A stretch of 14,834 nt of DNA from Betaproteobacteria bacterium HGW-Betaproteobacteria-20 (lineage in GTDB: Bacteria; Pseudomonadota; Gammaproteobacteria; Burkholderiales; Methylophilaceae). Location of the stretch: the NCBI GenBank assembly GCA_002842195.1, contig PHCL01000003.1, positions 1 to 14,834 of the forward strand. The letters run 5' to 3'. Both the position numbers and the translations under genes were made by a program. Below are positions 1 to 7,541 of this stretch, one piece after another; position 1 is the stretch's first letter; every line of letters starts with the position of its first letter. The notes beneath the pieces are model-generated. The model did not search any database, had not been told where the DNA came from, and worked only from the letters and a program-made list of their open reading frames with translations.

Positions 1-1
1 T

Positions 2-100
2 AAAGGCTTGATTGTCGGTTATGCTTATGCGGCTACAGAATACATTTCTGAATATGGCAATGTACTAGCCGAAGTCATTCAAACGGCTTTAAGAAAATAA
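2..100 (+). CDS. 3' end of an unrecognised gene (32 C-terminal residues)
   Basis: An open plus-strand frame runs in from the left edge and ends at TAA 98-100. The visible C-terminus is 32 residues, starting KGLIVGYAYAATEYI and ending VIQTALRK. It is mildly amphipathic and helix-like, and I do not recognise the family. The gene converges on typA. Its last codons overlap the A-rich tract that becomes the U-tract of the typA terminator when read on the other strand. The frame has no internal stop and ends cleanly next to a hairpin, so it is probably a genuine gene end, but the function cannot be given from this fragment. Confidence 0.6.
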   Translation, partial: KGLIVGYAYAATEYISEYGNVLAEVIQTALRK

Positions 101-122
101 AAACCCAGCGCCAGGCTGGGTT
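90..122 (-). terminator. Rho-independent terminator of typA
   Basis: A perfect 8-bp stem (AACCCAGC 102-109 with GCTGGGTT 115-122) has a 5-nt loop. On the minus strand the stem is followed by a T-rich run (complement of 90-103). It lies about 40 nt past the typA stop. In the plus direction there is no U-tract, so it should mainly serve typA, although the upstream plus-strand gene also ends at 100. Confidence 0.8.
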
Positions 123-160
123 CAGGTAGTTCAATTGCTAGTCTTTATTTATACGCCTTA

Positions 161-1978
161 TCATTTACCCGAACGTTTACGCTCATTTTCTGACAAGAAA
201 CGTTTACGGATGCGTATCGTTTTAGGTGTAATTTCCACCAACTCATCATCATCAATAAACTCAACAGCGGATTCTAACGACAATGCAATCGGCGTAATCA
301 AGCGCACCGCTTCATCAGTGCCTGACGAACGCACGTTGGTGAGCTGCTTACCCTTGATTGGGTTCACTACTAAATCGTTATCACGACTGTGAATACCGAT
401 AATCATCCCTTCATACAGTTTATCGCCCGGTACACTGAACATTTTACCGCGGTCTTGTAATTTCCAGAGTGCGTAAGCAACCGCCTCACCCTTCTCAGCT
501 GAAATCAACACACCATTACGACGTCCTGGCATGTCTGCTTTTACTGGTGCATATTCATCAAACACATGACCCATTAAGCCCGTACCGCGCGTCATGGTTA
601 AAAACTCACCCTGAAAACCAATCAAGCCACGGGCTGGAATTTTGTATTCCAAACGTGTACGGCCATTACCGTCTGATTCCATATTTTGCATTTCACCACG
701 GCGACGACCCAATTCTTCCATCGCGGCACCTTGATGGTCATCCTCTAAATCTACCGTTAGAATTTCGTACGGTTCACATTTTTCACCGTTAATTTCACGG
801 AATACTACTTTTGGCTTACCTACGGCCATCTCGAAACCTTCACGGCGCATGTTTTCGAGCAAAATTGTCAAATGCAACTCTCCACGGCCAGAAACACGGA
901 ACACATCTGCATCCTCTGTTTCATCTACACGTAATGCTACATTCACCAGCAACTCTTTAGTTAAACGGTCACGAATTTGACGACTGGTTACAAACTTACC
1001 CTCAGTACCTGCCAAAGGCGAAGTATTTACCATAAAGTCCATAGTCAAAGTTGGCTCATCTACACCTAAATGTGGCAGACCAATTGGATTTTCACGATCG
1101 CAAATAGTAAAACCAATGCCAATATCATCTAAACCAGAAATGATCACAATATCGCCTGCTTCAGCTTCTTCCACAGGCACGCGTTCCAGACCACGAAAAC
1201 CAAGAACCTGGTTGATCTTACCCATCGCCACTTGTTTATCTTCGTTCATAATCGTCACTGCTTGACCAGTTTTAATTTTACCGTTACTTACTCGACCAAT
1301 GCCAAGGCGACCTGTGTATGTAGAGTAATCCAAGGCAGAAATTTGCATCTGTAATGGCGCATTGCTATCGCCTGCTGGTGGCGCTACATGACTGATGATT
1401 GTTTCAAACAATGCACGCATGTTATCGCTTGGCGTTTTCATATCTAACATAGCATAGCCATTGATGGCAGATGCGTACACGATAGGAAAATCCAACTGAT
1501 CATCTGTTGCGCCTAAATTAGCAAACAAATCAAAGGTTTGGTTAATCACCCAATCAGTACGTGCACCCGGACGGTCCACTTTATTGATTACAACGATTGG
1601 TTTTAAGCCAAGGGCTAGTGCTTTTTTAGTTACAAAACGCGTTTGTGGCATAGGGCCTTCAACCGCGTCTACCAGCAATACCACACCATCCACCATCCCT
1701 AGTACGCGCTCAACTTCTCCGCCAAAGTCAGCATGGCCTGGCGTATCTACAATGTTAATATGCGTGCCTTCATAAACCAGAGCGGTATTTTTAGCTAAAA
1801 TTGTAATGCCACGCTCTTTCTCCAAATCATTAGAGTCCATTACACGCTCAACCACGGCATGGTGAGAAGCGAATGTACCCGCTTGTTGAAGAAGCTTATC
1901 CACCATGGTGGTTTTACCATGGTCAACGTGGGCGATAATTGCAACATTTCTAAGGTTGCGTGCGAGGTTGCTTGACAT
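161..1978 (-). CDS. typA: Translational GTPase TypA/BipA
   Basis: This is a ribosome-associated GTPase of the EF-G/LepA superfamily. In enterobacteria it is linked to 50S assembly at low temperature and to stress adaptation. From the chosen ATG (1976-1978) the protein is 605 residues, matching the family length of about 607. Visible motifs are G1 AHVDHGKT (residues 16-23), the switch I segment ERGITI (55-60), G3 DTPGH (78-82) and G4 NKVD (132-135), followed by EF-Tu domain 2-like and EF-G-type C-terminal regions. The frame extends upstream to a GTG at 2015-2017, which adds 13 non-conserved residues. Homologues begin just before the [14 protein letters not shown] block, and a candidate -10 lies right at that point, so the internal ATG is preferred. 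No strong Shine-Dalgarno is visible. The gene is divergent from the helicase pair and ends in a clear terminator. Confidence 0.97.
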   Translation of the reverse strand: MSSNLARNLRNVAIIAHVDHGKTTMVDKLLQQAGTFASHHAVVERVMDSNDLEKERGITILAKNTALVYEGTHINIVDTPGHADFGGEVERVLGMVDGVVLLVDAVEGPMPQTRFVTKKALALGLKPIVVINKVDRPGARTDWVINQTFDLFANLGATDDQLDFPIVYASAINGYAMLDMKTPSDNMRALFETIISHVAPPAGDSNAPLQMQISALDYSTYTGRLGIGRVSNGKIKTGQAVTIMNEDKQVAMGKINQVLGFRGLERVPVEEAEAGDIVIISGLDDIGIGFTICDRENPIGLPHLGVDEPTLTMDFMVNTSPLAGTEGKFVTSRQIRDRLTKELLVNVALRVDETEDADVFRVSGRGELHLTILLENMRREGFEMAVGKPKVVFREINGEKCEPYEILTVDLEDDHQGAAMEELGRRRGEMQNMESDGNGRTRLEYKIPARGLIGFQGEFLTMTRGTGLMGHVFDEYAPVKADMPGRRNGVLISAEKGEAVAYALWKLQDRGKMFSVPGDKLYEGMIIGIHSRDNDLVVNPIKGKQLTNVRSSGTDEAVRLITPIALSLESAVEFIDDDELVEITPKTIRIRKRFLSENERKRSGK

Positions 1979-2023
1979 ATTTGTAGCCAGATCATTGAAA
2001 GGCGGCGATTTTAACACACTTAA

Positions 2024-2053
2024 ACTATAATTAATTTAGTAATTTAGCTTTAA
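2024..2053 (-). promoter_or_regulatory. Candidate sigma-70 promoter of typA
   Basis: On the minus strand a TATAGT hexamer (2024-2029) lies 18 bp downstream of a weak TTAAAG (2048-2053). Transcription would start near 2017, giving a leader of about 40 nt to the ATG at 1978. The -35 is poor (3/6), and the surrounding AT-rich sequence makes chance matches likely. Confidence 0.35.
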
Positions 2054-2088
2054 CAAGTGGATTTAAATTGACAAGCTAATTTAAATTG
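2053..2088. repeat. Imperfect 18-bp tandem repeat over the helicase promoter
   Basis: Two adjacent 18-bp units (2053-2070 and 2071-2088) match at 15 of 18 positions. Both begin ACAAG and end ATTTAAATTG. Because ATTTAAAT is itself palindromic, the pair also forms a 9-bp inverted repeat (2061-2069 with 2078-2086, 8-bp spacer). The junction of the units creates the TTGACA -35 hexamer, so a protein binding the repeat would directly affect RNA polymerase. Confidence 0.75.
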
Positions 2089-2095
2089 GTATACT
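2068..2095 (+). promoter_or_regulatory. Strong sigma-70 promoter, distal, for the helicase leader
   Basis: A consensus -35 TTGACA (2068-2073) and a near-consensus -10 TATACT (2090-2095) are separated by 16 bp. The expected transcription start is about 2101-2103, roughly 400 nt before the helicase start codon. It is the best match to consensus in the window. Confidence 0.7.
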
Positions 2096-2193
2096 GCCGG
2101 CTTCATTCGCATTGCAAGAGATTTTGTGATGCTTGAATCATTGCCCTGACCCTTCTGTTGCTCGTGAAATTTTGTAGCAACTATTCAAAAAGT

Positions 2194-2244
2194 TAAATTT
2201 GCAAGCACTTGCGATTTTATAGCAAGCACTTAAATTTATTTTTT
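2194..2244 (+). terminator. Terminator- or attenuator-like hairpin in the helicase leader
   Basis: The outer stem is TAAATTT (2194-2200) with AAATTTA (2232-2238). The inner stem is CTTGC (2208-2212) with GCAAG (2222-2226). Six T residues follow (2239-2244). The inner sequence can alternatively fold as GCAAG (2201-2205) with CTTGC (2208-2212), so two mutually exclusive structures are possible. The outer stem is AU-only, which weakens it as a terminator. Transcripts from the promoter at 2068 would reach it about 95 nt after initiation and could end near 2244 as an RNA of about 145 nt. Confidence 0.35.
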
Positions 2245-2444
2245 ACTGGTTAGCGGCTGTGCCCGTGCGCTGGTAAAGATTATATTAGCTTGTTTAAATG
2301 TTATTAACGTAATGCCGTTCACTCGACATGTTTAATACAACTTAATCCAAATATTCTCTGCGTTTATATTGCCCTTGCTCATACGCTTAAACTAATTGCG
2401 TGTGTGCAAATGATATGCCCGTTTTTACTTAGCGCCCTTTTTGT

Positions 2445-2474
2445 TTGACTTACTATTAATTATTACTTTATAGG
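2445..2474 (+). promoter_or_regulatory. Possible proximal helicase promoter
   Basis: TTGACT (2445-2450) and TATAGG (2469-2474) are 18 bp apart. This would give a short leader of about 18 nt ending in the Shine-Dalgarno. It would allow helicase expression independent of the long leader. The match is moderate. Confidence 0.4.
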
Positions 2475-2486
2475 TGATAATTTAAG

Positions 2487-2501
2487 AAAGGGACTACTTT
2501 G
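2487..2501 (+). promoter_or_regulatory. Shine-Dalgarno and TTG start of the first helicase
   Basis: AAAGGGA (2487-2493) is followed after 5 nt by TTG (2499-2501). No in-frame ATG lies between here and residue 42, which is inside the core, so translation must start at this rare codon. Confidence 0.75.
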
Positions 2502-4286
2502 TCTTTTGAATCATTAAATCTTGACTCTGCCATTCTTCGTGCTATTGAGGAATCAGGCTATACAACTCCAACCGCTATCCAGTCACAGGCTATTCCTGTT
2601 GTAACTGCAGGCCATGACCTGATGGCATCGGCCCAAACCGGCACAGGTAAAACTGCAGCCTTTATGTTGCCAGCATTAAACTTGCTTGCAACGCCGCATG
2701 AATTAAAAAGCCGCGGCCCACGCATTTTGATATTAGTGCCAACTCGCGAACTTGCAACACAAGTGAATGAAGCCGCGCGTAAATACGGTAAATTCATCCG
2801 CGCACGTACTGTCAGTATCGTAGGCGGCATGCCTTACCCATTACAAAATAAATTACTATCACAACCTTTAGATATTCTAGTGGCTACACCAGGTCGCTTG
2901 CTTGACCACATGGAACGTGGCCGCATCGATTTAAGCCGTTTGCAAATGTTAGTGTTAGATGAAGCTGACCGCATGCTGGACATGGGCTTTTTACCTGATG
3001 TTGAGCGCATTTGTGAGCAATTGTCGGCTGAGCGTCAAACACTATTGTTCTCTGCAACACTAGATGGCGACATCGCACGTATCGCTAGACAAATTCTTAA
3101 AAACCCAAAAACAATTCAAGTGGCTACGCAAAAAGAAAAGCATGCCAACATTGAGCAACGTTTGCACTATGTAGATGACATGACGCATAAAAACAAATTG
3201 CTTGAGCATTTGTTGATTGCACCTGAAGTCAACCAAGTGATCATTTTTACCAGCACTAAACGTCATGCCGATGTATTGGCTGAAGACTTATACGCTGCCG
3301 GTCACAAAACTGCGGCTTTACATGGCGATATGACACAAGGTGCGCGTAACCGTACGCTGACTAAGTTGCGTCAAGGTGATGTAAAAGTGTTGGTAGCGAC
3401 TGACGTTGCTGCGCGTGGTATTGATGTGCAAGGTATTAGCCATGTGATTAACTACGACTTACCAAAATTTGCTGAAGATTATGTGCATCGTATTGGCCGT
3501 ACCGGCCGTGCTGGCAAAACAGGGATTGCAATTTCGTTTGCTTCAAATATGGATAGACATATTTTACGTAAAATTGAACAATTTACTGGTAACCGTATGG
3601 AGCCGGGGGTGGTTGAAGGCTTTGAGCCAAAACGCGCCATGAAGATGGACGGCCCGGGTAATGGCCGTGGTGATCGCGGTGATATTCGCCGTGATGCGCA
3701 CAAACCAGGTGGTCGCGGCGGCTTTAAACCACGTGATGACCGTGGTGGTAACGACCGTGGCGGTTTTAACAATCGCAATAGTGAGCCTCGTGGTGACCGC
3801 AACTCTGCTCCGCGTGAAGCCAATGGTAATTCAGCCGGTTATGCAGGCAGACCTGAGTTCAATCGCTCAGAAAGACCTTCTGGCGATCGCCCACGTAGTT
3901 TTGGTGACCGTCCAAGTGGTGACCGTAGCCGTAGCGAACGCCCAAGCGGTGACCGTAGCTTTGGTGACCGTGCAAGTGCCGGCGCGCCTAACCGTAGTTT
4001 TGGTGATGCTGCTGCATTCGGTAAAAAACCTTTTTCACGTGATGGTGCAAGTGCTACGCGTAATGACAGCCGTGGTAGCCGCCCAGATGCAAATCGTGGT
4101 GACAACCGCGTACTAAGCGCACGTTACGAAGGCCGCACTGATGCACCGCGTGGTGATCGCTCAGCAGCACCTGCACGTCGTGATAGCAATGATAGCCGTC
4201 CTGCACGCACTAACAGCGATTCACGCAGCTTTGGCAACGCAAACGCTGGTAGCGGTGCACCGCGCCGTCCACGTAGTTTTGCTTAA
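2499..4286 (+). CDS. DEAD-box ATP-dependent RNA helicase with a long Arg/Gly/Asp-rich tail
   Basis: This is an ATP-dependent RNA-unwinding enzyme of 595 residues, probably acting in ribosome biogenesis or RNA turnover. All core motifs are present: Q motif (GYTTPTAIQ, about 20-28), Walker A AQTGTGKT (45-52), PTRELA (81-86), TPGR (130-133), DEAD (154-157), SAT (185-187), ATDVAARGID (300-309) and HRIGRTGRAG (330-339). The core ends near residue 375. The remaining 215 residues or so are low-complexity and rich in R, G, D, S and N, with recurring RGD, SGDR and SFGDR units, an RNA-binding or condensate-forming type of tail. The start is TTG (2499-2501), five nt after GGGA of an AAAGGGA Shine-Dalgarno (2487-2493). 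The N-terminus MSFESLNL fits the family, and the next Met is too late. The sequence differs clearly from the downstream helicase, so the pair is not a recent duplication. The exact subfamily is uncertain. Confidence 0.95.
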   Translation: MSFESLNLDSAILRAIEESGYTTPTAIQSQAIPVVTAGHDLMASAQTGTGKTAAFMLPALNLLATPHELKSRGPRILILVPTRELATQVNEAARKYGKFIRARTVSIVGGMPYPLQNKLLSQPLDILVATPGRLLDHMERGRIDLSRLQMLVLDEADRMLDMGFLPDVERICEQLSAERQTLLFSATLDGDIARIARQILKNPKTIQVATQKEKHANIEQRLHYVDDMTHKNKLLEHLLIAPEVNQVIIFTSTKRHADVLAEDLYAAGHKTAALHGDMTQGARNRTLTKLRQGDVKVLVATDVAARGIDVQGISHVINYDLPKFAEDYVHRIGRTGRAGKTGIAISFASNMDRHILRKIEQFTGNRMEPGVVEGFEPKRAMKMDGPGNGRGDRGDIRRDAHKPGGRGGFKPRDDRGGNDRGGFNNRNSEPRGDRNSAPREANGNSAGYAGRPEFNRSERPSGDRPRSFGDRPSGDRSRSERPSGDRSFGDRASAGAPNRSFGDAAAFGKKPFSRDGASATRNDSRGSRPDANRGDNRVLSARYEGRTDAPRGDRSAAPARRDSNDSRPARTNSDSRSFGNANAGSGAPRRPRSFA

Positions 4287-4290
4287 TAAA

Positions 4291-4332
4291 TAACTTATGT
4301 TCCCTGAGCTTGTCGAAGGGGAACATAAGTTA
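4291..4332. repeat. Extragenic palindrome between the two helicases (possible terminator)
   Basis: A perfect 14-bp stem (4291-4304 with 4319-4332) encloses a 14-nt loop region. The hairpin starts 4 nt after the first helicase stop. Its inner part reads CCTGAGCTTGTCGAAGG, a short palindromic element that I recall as dispersed and highly repeated in many proteobacterial genomes, where spurious translations give the peptide PELVEG. A T5 run (4335-4339) follows on the plus strand, so it may terminate or attenuate transcription between the helicases, or protect the upstream mRNA end. Confidence 0.7.
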
Positions 4333-4368
4333 CGTTTTTACAAACACAATGAGAACAGCACCCAACCA

Positions 4369-5784
4369 ATGACAGAAACAGCAATTTTTGAAACCAAAAA
4401 TTTAGAAAATCCAAGCTTTAACAGCTTAGGCTTAGCGCCTGAGTTACTTAAAGCACTCACTGAGTCTGGTTACACTACGCCTACGCCCATTCAAGCACAG
4501 GCGATTCCTGTGGCACTGGCTGGAATCGACTTAATGGCAGGTGCGCAAACCGGCACAGGTAAAACCGCAGCCTTTGCGTTGCCTATATTACAAAAATTGC
4601 TACCGCTTGCCAGCAGTAGCACATCCCCTGCCAAGCACCCGGTACGGGCGTTGATTTTAACGCCAACACGCGAGCTTGCAATTCAGGTGGAAGAAAGCGT
4701 TAAAGCGTATGCAAAACATACGCAACTGCGCTCATTGGTGGTATATGGCGGTGTTGATATTAGAACGCAAACGCCGCATTTAAAAACCGGTGTTGAAGTG
4801 CTGGTTGCGACCCCTGGTCGATTGCTGGATCACATTGAACAAAAAACCGTACAGCTTAATCAAGTGCAAATGTTAGTGCTGGATGAAGCCGACAGAATGC
4901 TGGACATGGGCTTTATGCCTGATTTAAAAAGGATTTTGGCGTTACTGCCTAAGCAGCGTCAAAATTTAATGTTTTCAGCTACCTTCTCAAACGAGATTAA
5001 AAAATTAGCCGATGACTTTTTAACCAAGCCGCAGTTGATTGAAGTCGCACGTAGCAATGCCACTAACGACAACGTTACACAAAAAGTGTATCAAGTTGCA
5101 CAATCAGATAAAGAAACACTGCTGATACAACTGTTAAAAGAGGCTGATGCAAGTCAGGTGATTATATTCACCAAAACTAAAATCACGGCTAGCCGCCTGA
5201 GTCGTAGCTTAGTAAAAGTTGGCATTGCCGCTGATGCGATTCACGGTGACAAAACGCAACAAGAGCGTATTAAAGCTTTAGATGCCTTTAAGGCAGGCAC
5301 GGTCTCGGCATTAGTTGCCACCGATGTCGCCGCGCGCGGTTTGGACATTAGCGAATTGCCGATGGTGATTAACTACGAAATCCCCAGCGCTCCAGAAGAT
5401 TATGTACATCGTATTGGTCGTACCGGCCGTGCAGGTGCAAGTGGTGTGGCGATTTCATTTGTGAGTGAAGATGAAGAAAAGTATATCGTAGAGATTGAAA
5501 AGCTGATTAAGCGTCAAATTCCTAAAGAAGTGATTGCGCTCGATAAACCAAGTGCACCGTCACGTGCCCCTCGCAGTAAATCAAGCCATGCTAGTGCTCA
5601 AGCAAAACCACAGGAAGATTCCGTTACAAGACGTACTCCGGCCAAGAGAAAAAGTACCGACCCTTGGTTTGATCAACCTTATGAGCCTAGCGCACAAAGT
5701 AATGAGGCTACTGTTACCAGGCAGTCAAATGCAAAAAAAGTGCCTGTTGCTGCATTACTCGGCGGTTTGTTATCCGGCAAGTAA
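4369..5784 (+). CDS. rhlE: RhlE-type DEAD-box ATP-dependent RNA helicase
   Basis: This is a DEAD-box helicase of 471 residues from the chosen ATG at 4369. Motifs are the Q motif (GYTTPTPIQ, about 34-42), Walker A AQTGTGKT (59-66), DEAD (172-175), SAT (203-205), ATDVAARGLD (317-326) and HRIGRTGRAG (347-356). The stretch around LVVYGG, RQNLMFSATFS and IEVAR resembles E. coli RhlE closely. RhlE takes part in large-subunit maturation and RNA decay. The C-terminal tail is shorter and basic, with DPWFDQPYEP near the end and PVAALLGGLL as the finish. The frame is open back to an ATG at 4297, but those 24 extra residues (MFPELVEG...) are encoded by the palindromic repeat and are very probably not translated. 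No strong Shine-Dalgarno precedes 4369. The gene may be cotranscribed with the upstream helicase through the hairpin. Confidence 0.93.
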   Translation: MTETAIFETKNLENPSFNSLGLAPELLKALTESGYTTPTPIQAQAIPVALAGIDLMAGAQTGTGKTAAFALPILQKLLPLASSSTSPAKHPVRALILTPTRELAIQVEESVKAYAKHTQLRSLVVYGGVDIRTQTPHLKTGVEVLVATPGRLLDHIEQKTVQLNQVQMLVLDEADRMLDMGFMPDLKRILALLPKQRQNLMFSATFSNEIKKLADDFLTKPQLIEVARSNATNDNVTQKVYQVAQSDKETLLIQLLKEADASQVIIFTKTKITASRLSRSLVKVGIAADAIHGDKTQQERIKALDAFKAGTVSALVATDVAARGLDISELPMVINYEIPSAPEDYVHRIGRTGRAGASGVAISFVSEDEEKYIVEIEKLIKRQIPKEVIALDKPSAPSRAPRSKSSHASAQAKPQEDSVTRRTPAKRKSTDPWFDQPYEPSAQSNEATVTRQSNAKKVPVAALLGGLLSGK

Positions 5785-5788
5785 TCTA

Positions 5789-5821
5789 AGAGGTTTTATT
5801 GCAACATATTGCAATGCCTCT
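5789..5821. terminator. Hairpin between convergent genes
   Basis: The outer stem is AGAGG (5789-5793) with CCTCT (5817-5821). The inner stem is ATTGCAA (5798-5804) with TTGCAAT (5809-5815), and the loop is CATA. A T4 bulge separates the stems. It sits between the rhlE stop (5784) and the globin stop (5820-5822), overlapping the latter. There is no clear U-tract on either side, so termination activity is inferred from position. Confidence 0.45.
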
Positions 5822-6239
5822 ACTGATTGCGCATAAAATCAGCCACGCCATACAACTGCGCGGCTAATTTTTTCATCAAATCATCATCGTAGGCTAATTG
5901 ATGCATGGCTTTAATCATGCAATACATCCATTGATCACGGGCTGATTCGTCAATCGCAAACGGCAAGTGCCGTTTACGCAACATCGGATGACCGTAACGC
6001 TCAATATAAAGCTGTGGCCCACCAGTCCAACCCGTTAAAAACATAAACAGTTTCTCACGTGCGGAAGTTAAATCTGGCTGATGCATTGCGCGAATAGGTG
6101 CGACTTTTACATCGCTGTCCATAATATCGTAAAACGTTTCTACCAATTGGCGGATATTTTCAATACCGTTAGCCTCACCACCTAGCAGTTCAAAAAACGT
6201 GCTTTTATCACTACCTGCTTCTTCTATTTTATCTAGCAT
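5820..6239 (-). CDS. Group II truncated haemoglobin (trHbO / YjbI-like)
   Basis: This is a haem-binding 2-over-2 globin of 139 residues, a family implicated in O2, NO or peroxide chemistry. The characteristic block GWTGGPQLYIERYGHPMLRK runs to RHLPF. Likely haem-pocket residues by family alignment are Tyr37 (B10, in FYDIM), proximal His91 (F8, in RKRHLPF) and Trp104 (G8, in RDQWMYCM). The CD1 position is probably His53. About 25 residues before the first globin helix are non-conserved. The ATG is at 6237-6239, with AGG 8 nt upstream. The gene lies 42 nt downstream of purT with a REP-like hairpin between them, so cotranscription is possible but not certain. It is convergent with rhlE. Confidence 0.93.
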   Translation of the reverse strand: MLDKIEEAGSDKSTFFELLGGEANGIENIRQLVETFYDIMDSDVKVAPIRAMHQPDLTSAREKLFMFLTGWTGGPQLYIERYGHPMLRKRHLPFAIDESARDQWMYCMIKAMHQLAYDDDLMKKLAAQLYGVADFMRNQ

Positions 6240-6251
6240 CTCTTTAACCTA

Positions 6252-6288
6252 TTTGTACAAGGAGCGACGGGGTCGTCTCTCCTACAAA
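6252..6288 (-). repeat. REP-like palindromic element at the purT stop codon
   Basis: Read on the minus strand the element begins TTTGTAGGAGAGACGACC and folds back. TTTGTA (6252-6257) pairs with TACAAA (6283-6288), GGAG (6261-6264) with CTCC (6279-6282), and CGAC (6265-6268) with GTCG (6272-6275), leaving a GGG loop and small bulges. The 5' GTAG foot followed by an imperfect hairpin is typical of REP elements mobilised by RAYT (TnpA-REP) transposases. The TAG inside GTAG is the purT stop codon (6282-6284). It could also stabilise or terminate the purT transcript. Confidence 0.65.
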
Positions 6289-7484
6289 CATATCCTCGGT
6301 TTAACAAGGCTGGCCGCCAATTTTGCACGCGCTCTCGCTTCAGTAATATCTTTACCCGTTGCCAGCGCCACGCCCATGCGGCGCTTTACAAATGATTCCG
6401 GTTTACCGAATAAGCGAATGTCACTATTGGGCACAGCCAATGCAGCCTCAACGCCATCAAATGCTAAATTTTTAGTTTCATGCAACCCGTAAATCACCGC
6501 GCTTGCACCAGCGTCCGTCAGGCTTACATCCACAGGCAAGCCTAAAATAGCACGTGCGTGTAAATCAAACTCACTAAAACGCTGACTTGCCATGGTCACC
6601 ATGCCAGTATCATGCGGGCGTGGACTGACTTCGCTAAACCACACCTGGTCGCCTTTTATAAATAGCTCCACACCAAACAAACCTAAGCCACCCAAGCTAT
6701 CGGTCACGGCTTTGGCGATGCGTTTAGATTCTTCCAGAGCCTTTGCAGTCATTGGCTGTGGTTGCCAGCTTTCTACATAATCACCCTTTTCCTGCACATG
6801 GCCGATGGGTTCACAGAAATAAGTGCTGATTTCGCCCTGCGCATTTTTAGCGCGTACCGTGAGTAAGGTAATTTCGTAATCAAAATCAATTTGACCTTCA
6901 ACAATCACCACGCCTTGGTTCACTCGTCCGCCAGTGGCTGCGTAATCCCATGCGCTTTTAACTTCACTCGTTTGCGTAATGCGCGATTGCCCTTTGCCAG
7001 AAGAAGACATGGTAGGTTTAATAAAACATGGGTAACCAATGCCGGCATCAATCGCCGCTTGCAACTCTGCCTCACTTTTGGCAAATGCATAAGGGGATGT
7101 AGGTAATTTGAGTGTTTCAGCGGCAAGCCGGCGAATACCTTCACGGTTTATGGTGAGTTGCACCGCTTTGACCGTTGGAATAACCGTAGCAATCCCTGCT
7201 GCCTCAATATCTGCAAGCGTTTGGGTATTCAGCGCTTCAATTTCAGGCACAATTAAATGCGGTTTTTCTAGCGCAATTAAATCACGTAACGCCTGATCAT
7301 CTGTCATATCAATAACATGTGCACGGTGCGCAACTTGATGACCAGGGGCGTTTTTATAGCGGTCAACCGCAATCACCTCAACGCCTAAGCGTTGTAACGC
7401 GATGATAACTTCTTTACCAAGCTCGCCGCTACCAAGTAGCATGACACGGGTGGCGTTGGAACTTAATGGGGTGCCAATCTGCAT
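6282..7484 (-). CDS. purT: Formate-dependent GAR transformylase PurT
   Basis: This is phosphoribosylglycinamide formyltransferase 2. It makes formyl-GAR from GAR, formate and ATP in de novo purine synthesis, independently of the folate-dependent PurN. It is an ATP-grasp enzyme of 400 residues from the chosen ATG (E. coli has 392). Key blocks are GSGELGKE (18-25), the ATP loop MSSSGKGQ (159-166) and the metal/ATP-site segment [11 protein letters not shown] (284-294). The start at 7482-7484 is set by GGAAG (7491-7495) with a 6-nt spacer and by an extended -10 promoter just upstream. A farther in-frame ATG at 7541 would fall in the -35 of that promoter. The C-terminus ends VKPRICL, the last codons running into the REP-like element. 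A formate-using purine enzyme would suit a methylotroph, but the family is widespread. Confidence 0.97.
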   Translation of the reverse strand: MQIGTPLSSNATRVMLLGSGELGKEVIIALQRLGVEVIAVDRYKNAPGHQVAHRAHVIDMTDDQALRDLIALEKPHLIVPEIEALNTQTLADIEAAGIATVIPTVKAVQLTINREGIRRLAAETLKLPTSPYAFAKSEAELQAAIDAGIGYPCFIKPTMSSSGKGQSRITQTSEVKSAWDYAATGGRVNQGVVIVEGQIDFDYEITLLTVRAKNAQGEISTYFCEPIGHVQEKGDYVESWQPQPMTAKALEESKRIAKAVTDSLGGLGLFGVELFIKGDQVWFSEVSPRPHDTGMVTMASQRFSEFDLHARAILGLPVDVSLTDAGASAVIYGLHETKNLAFDGVEAALAVPNSDIRLFGKPESFVKRRMGVALATGKDITEARARAKLAASLVKPRICL

Positions 7485-7490
7485 GAGTTT

Positions 7491-7541
7491 CTTCCAGTTT
7501 TTGCTTGACTGAATCATACCATGCGACGATATTGCCGTCAT
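7491..7541 (-). promoter_or_regulatory. purT promoter and Shine-Dalgarno
   Basis: On the minus strand TATGAT (7513-7518), preceded by TGG (extended -10), lies 17 bp from a -35 ATGACG (7536-7541). The start would be near 7505, giving a leader of about 21 nt that ends in GGAAG (7491-7495), six nt before the ATG at 7484. Confidence 0.6.

Larger units (their letters stand above)
1979..2498. other. Divergent typA / helicase intergenic region with a long helicase leader
   Basis: These 520 bp have no convincing protein gene and are AT-rich. They contain a weak typA promoter (2024-2053), an 18-bp tandem repeat (2053-2088) carrying a strong rightward promoter (2068-2095), a 6-bp-stem hairpin (2157-2162 with 2176-2181), a 10-bp direct repeat GCAAGCACTT (2201-2210 and 2222-2231), a terminator-like hairpin with a T6 tract (2194-2244), and a possible second promoter next to the helicase start (2445-2474). 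A six-codon open frame, ATG at 2129 to TGA at 2149 (MLESLP), has an AAGAG upstream and could be a leader peptide, but it may well be chance. Confidence 0.6.

Noticed and set aside
135..792. Plus-strand open frames (135-392, 469-792) opposite typA
   Set aside because: They are antisense to the highly conserved typA coding sequence, with no ribosome site and no recognisable product.
1979..2017. Longer typA start (GTG at 2017)
   Set aside because: It adds 13 non-conserved residues beyond family length and coincides with the expected transcription start.
2101..2250. Leader considered as 6S RNA or a known riboswitch
   Set aside because: It lacks the long closing stem with central bubble of 6S RNA, and I see no conserved aptamer core of a known riboswitch class.
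3479..4116. Several long open frames on both strands within the 3' part of the first helicase
   Set aside because: They arise from the repetitive Arg/Gly/Asp codon usage of the tail. Their products are low-complexity and the helicase frame explains the region.
4297..4368. Longer rhlE start at ATG 4297
   Set aside because: The ATG lies within the stem of the palindromic repeat and the extra residues are the translated repeat, not helicase sequence.
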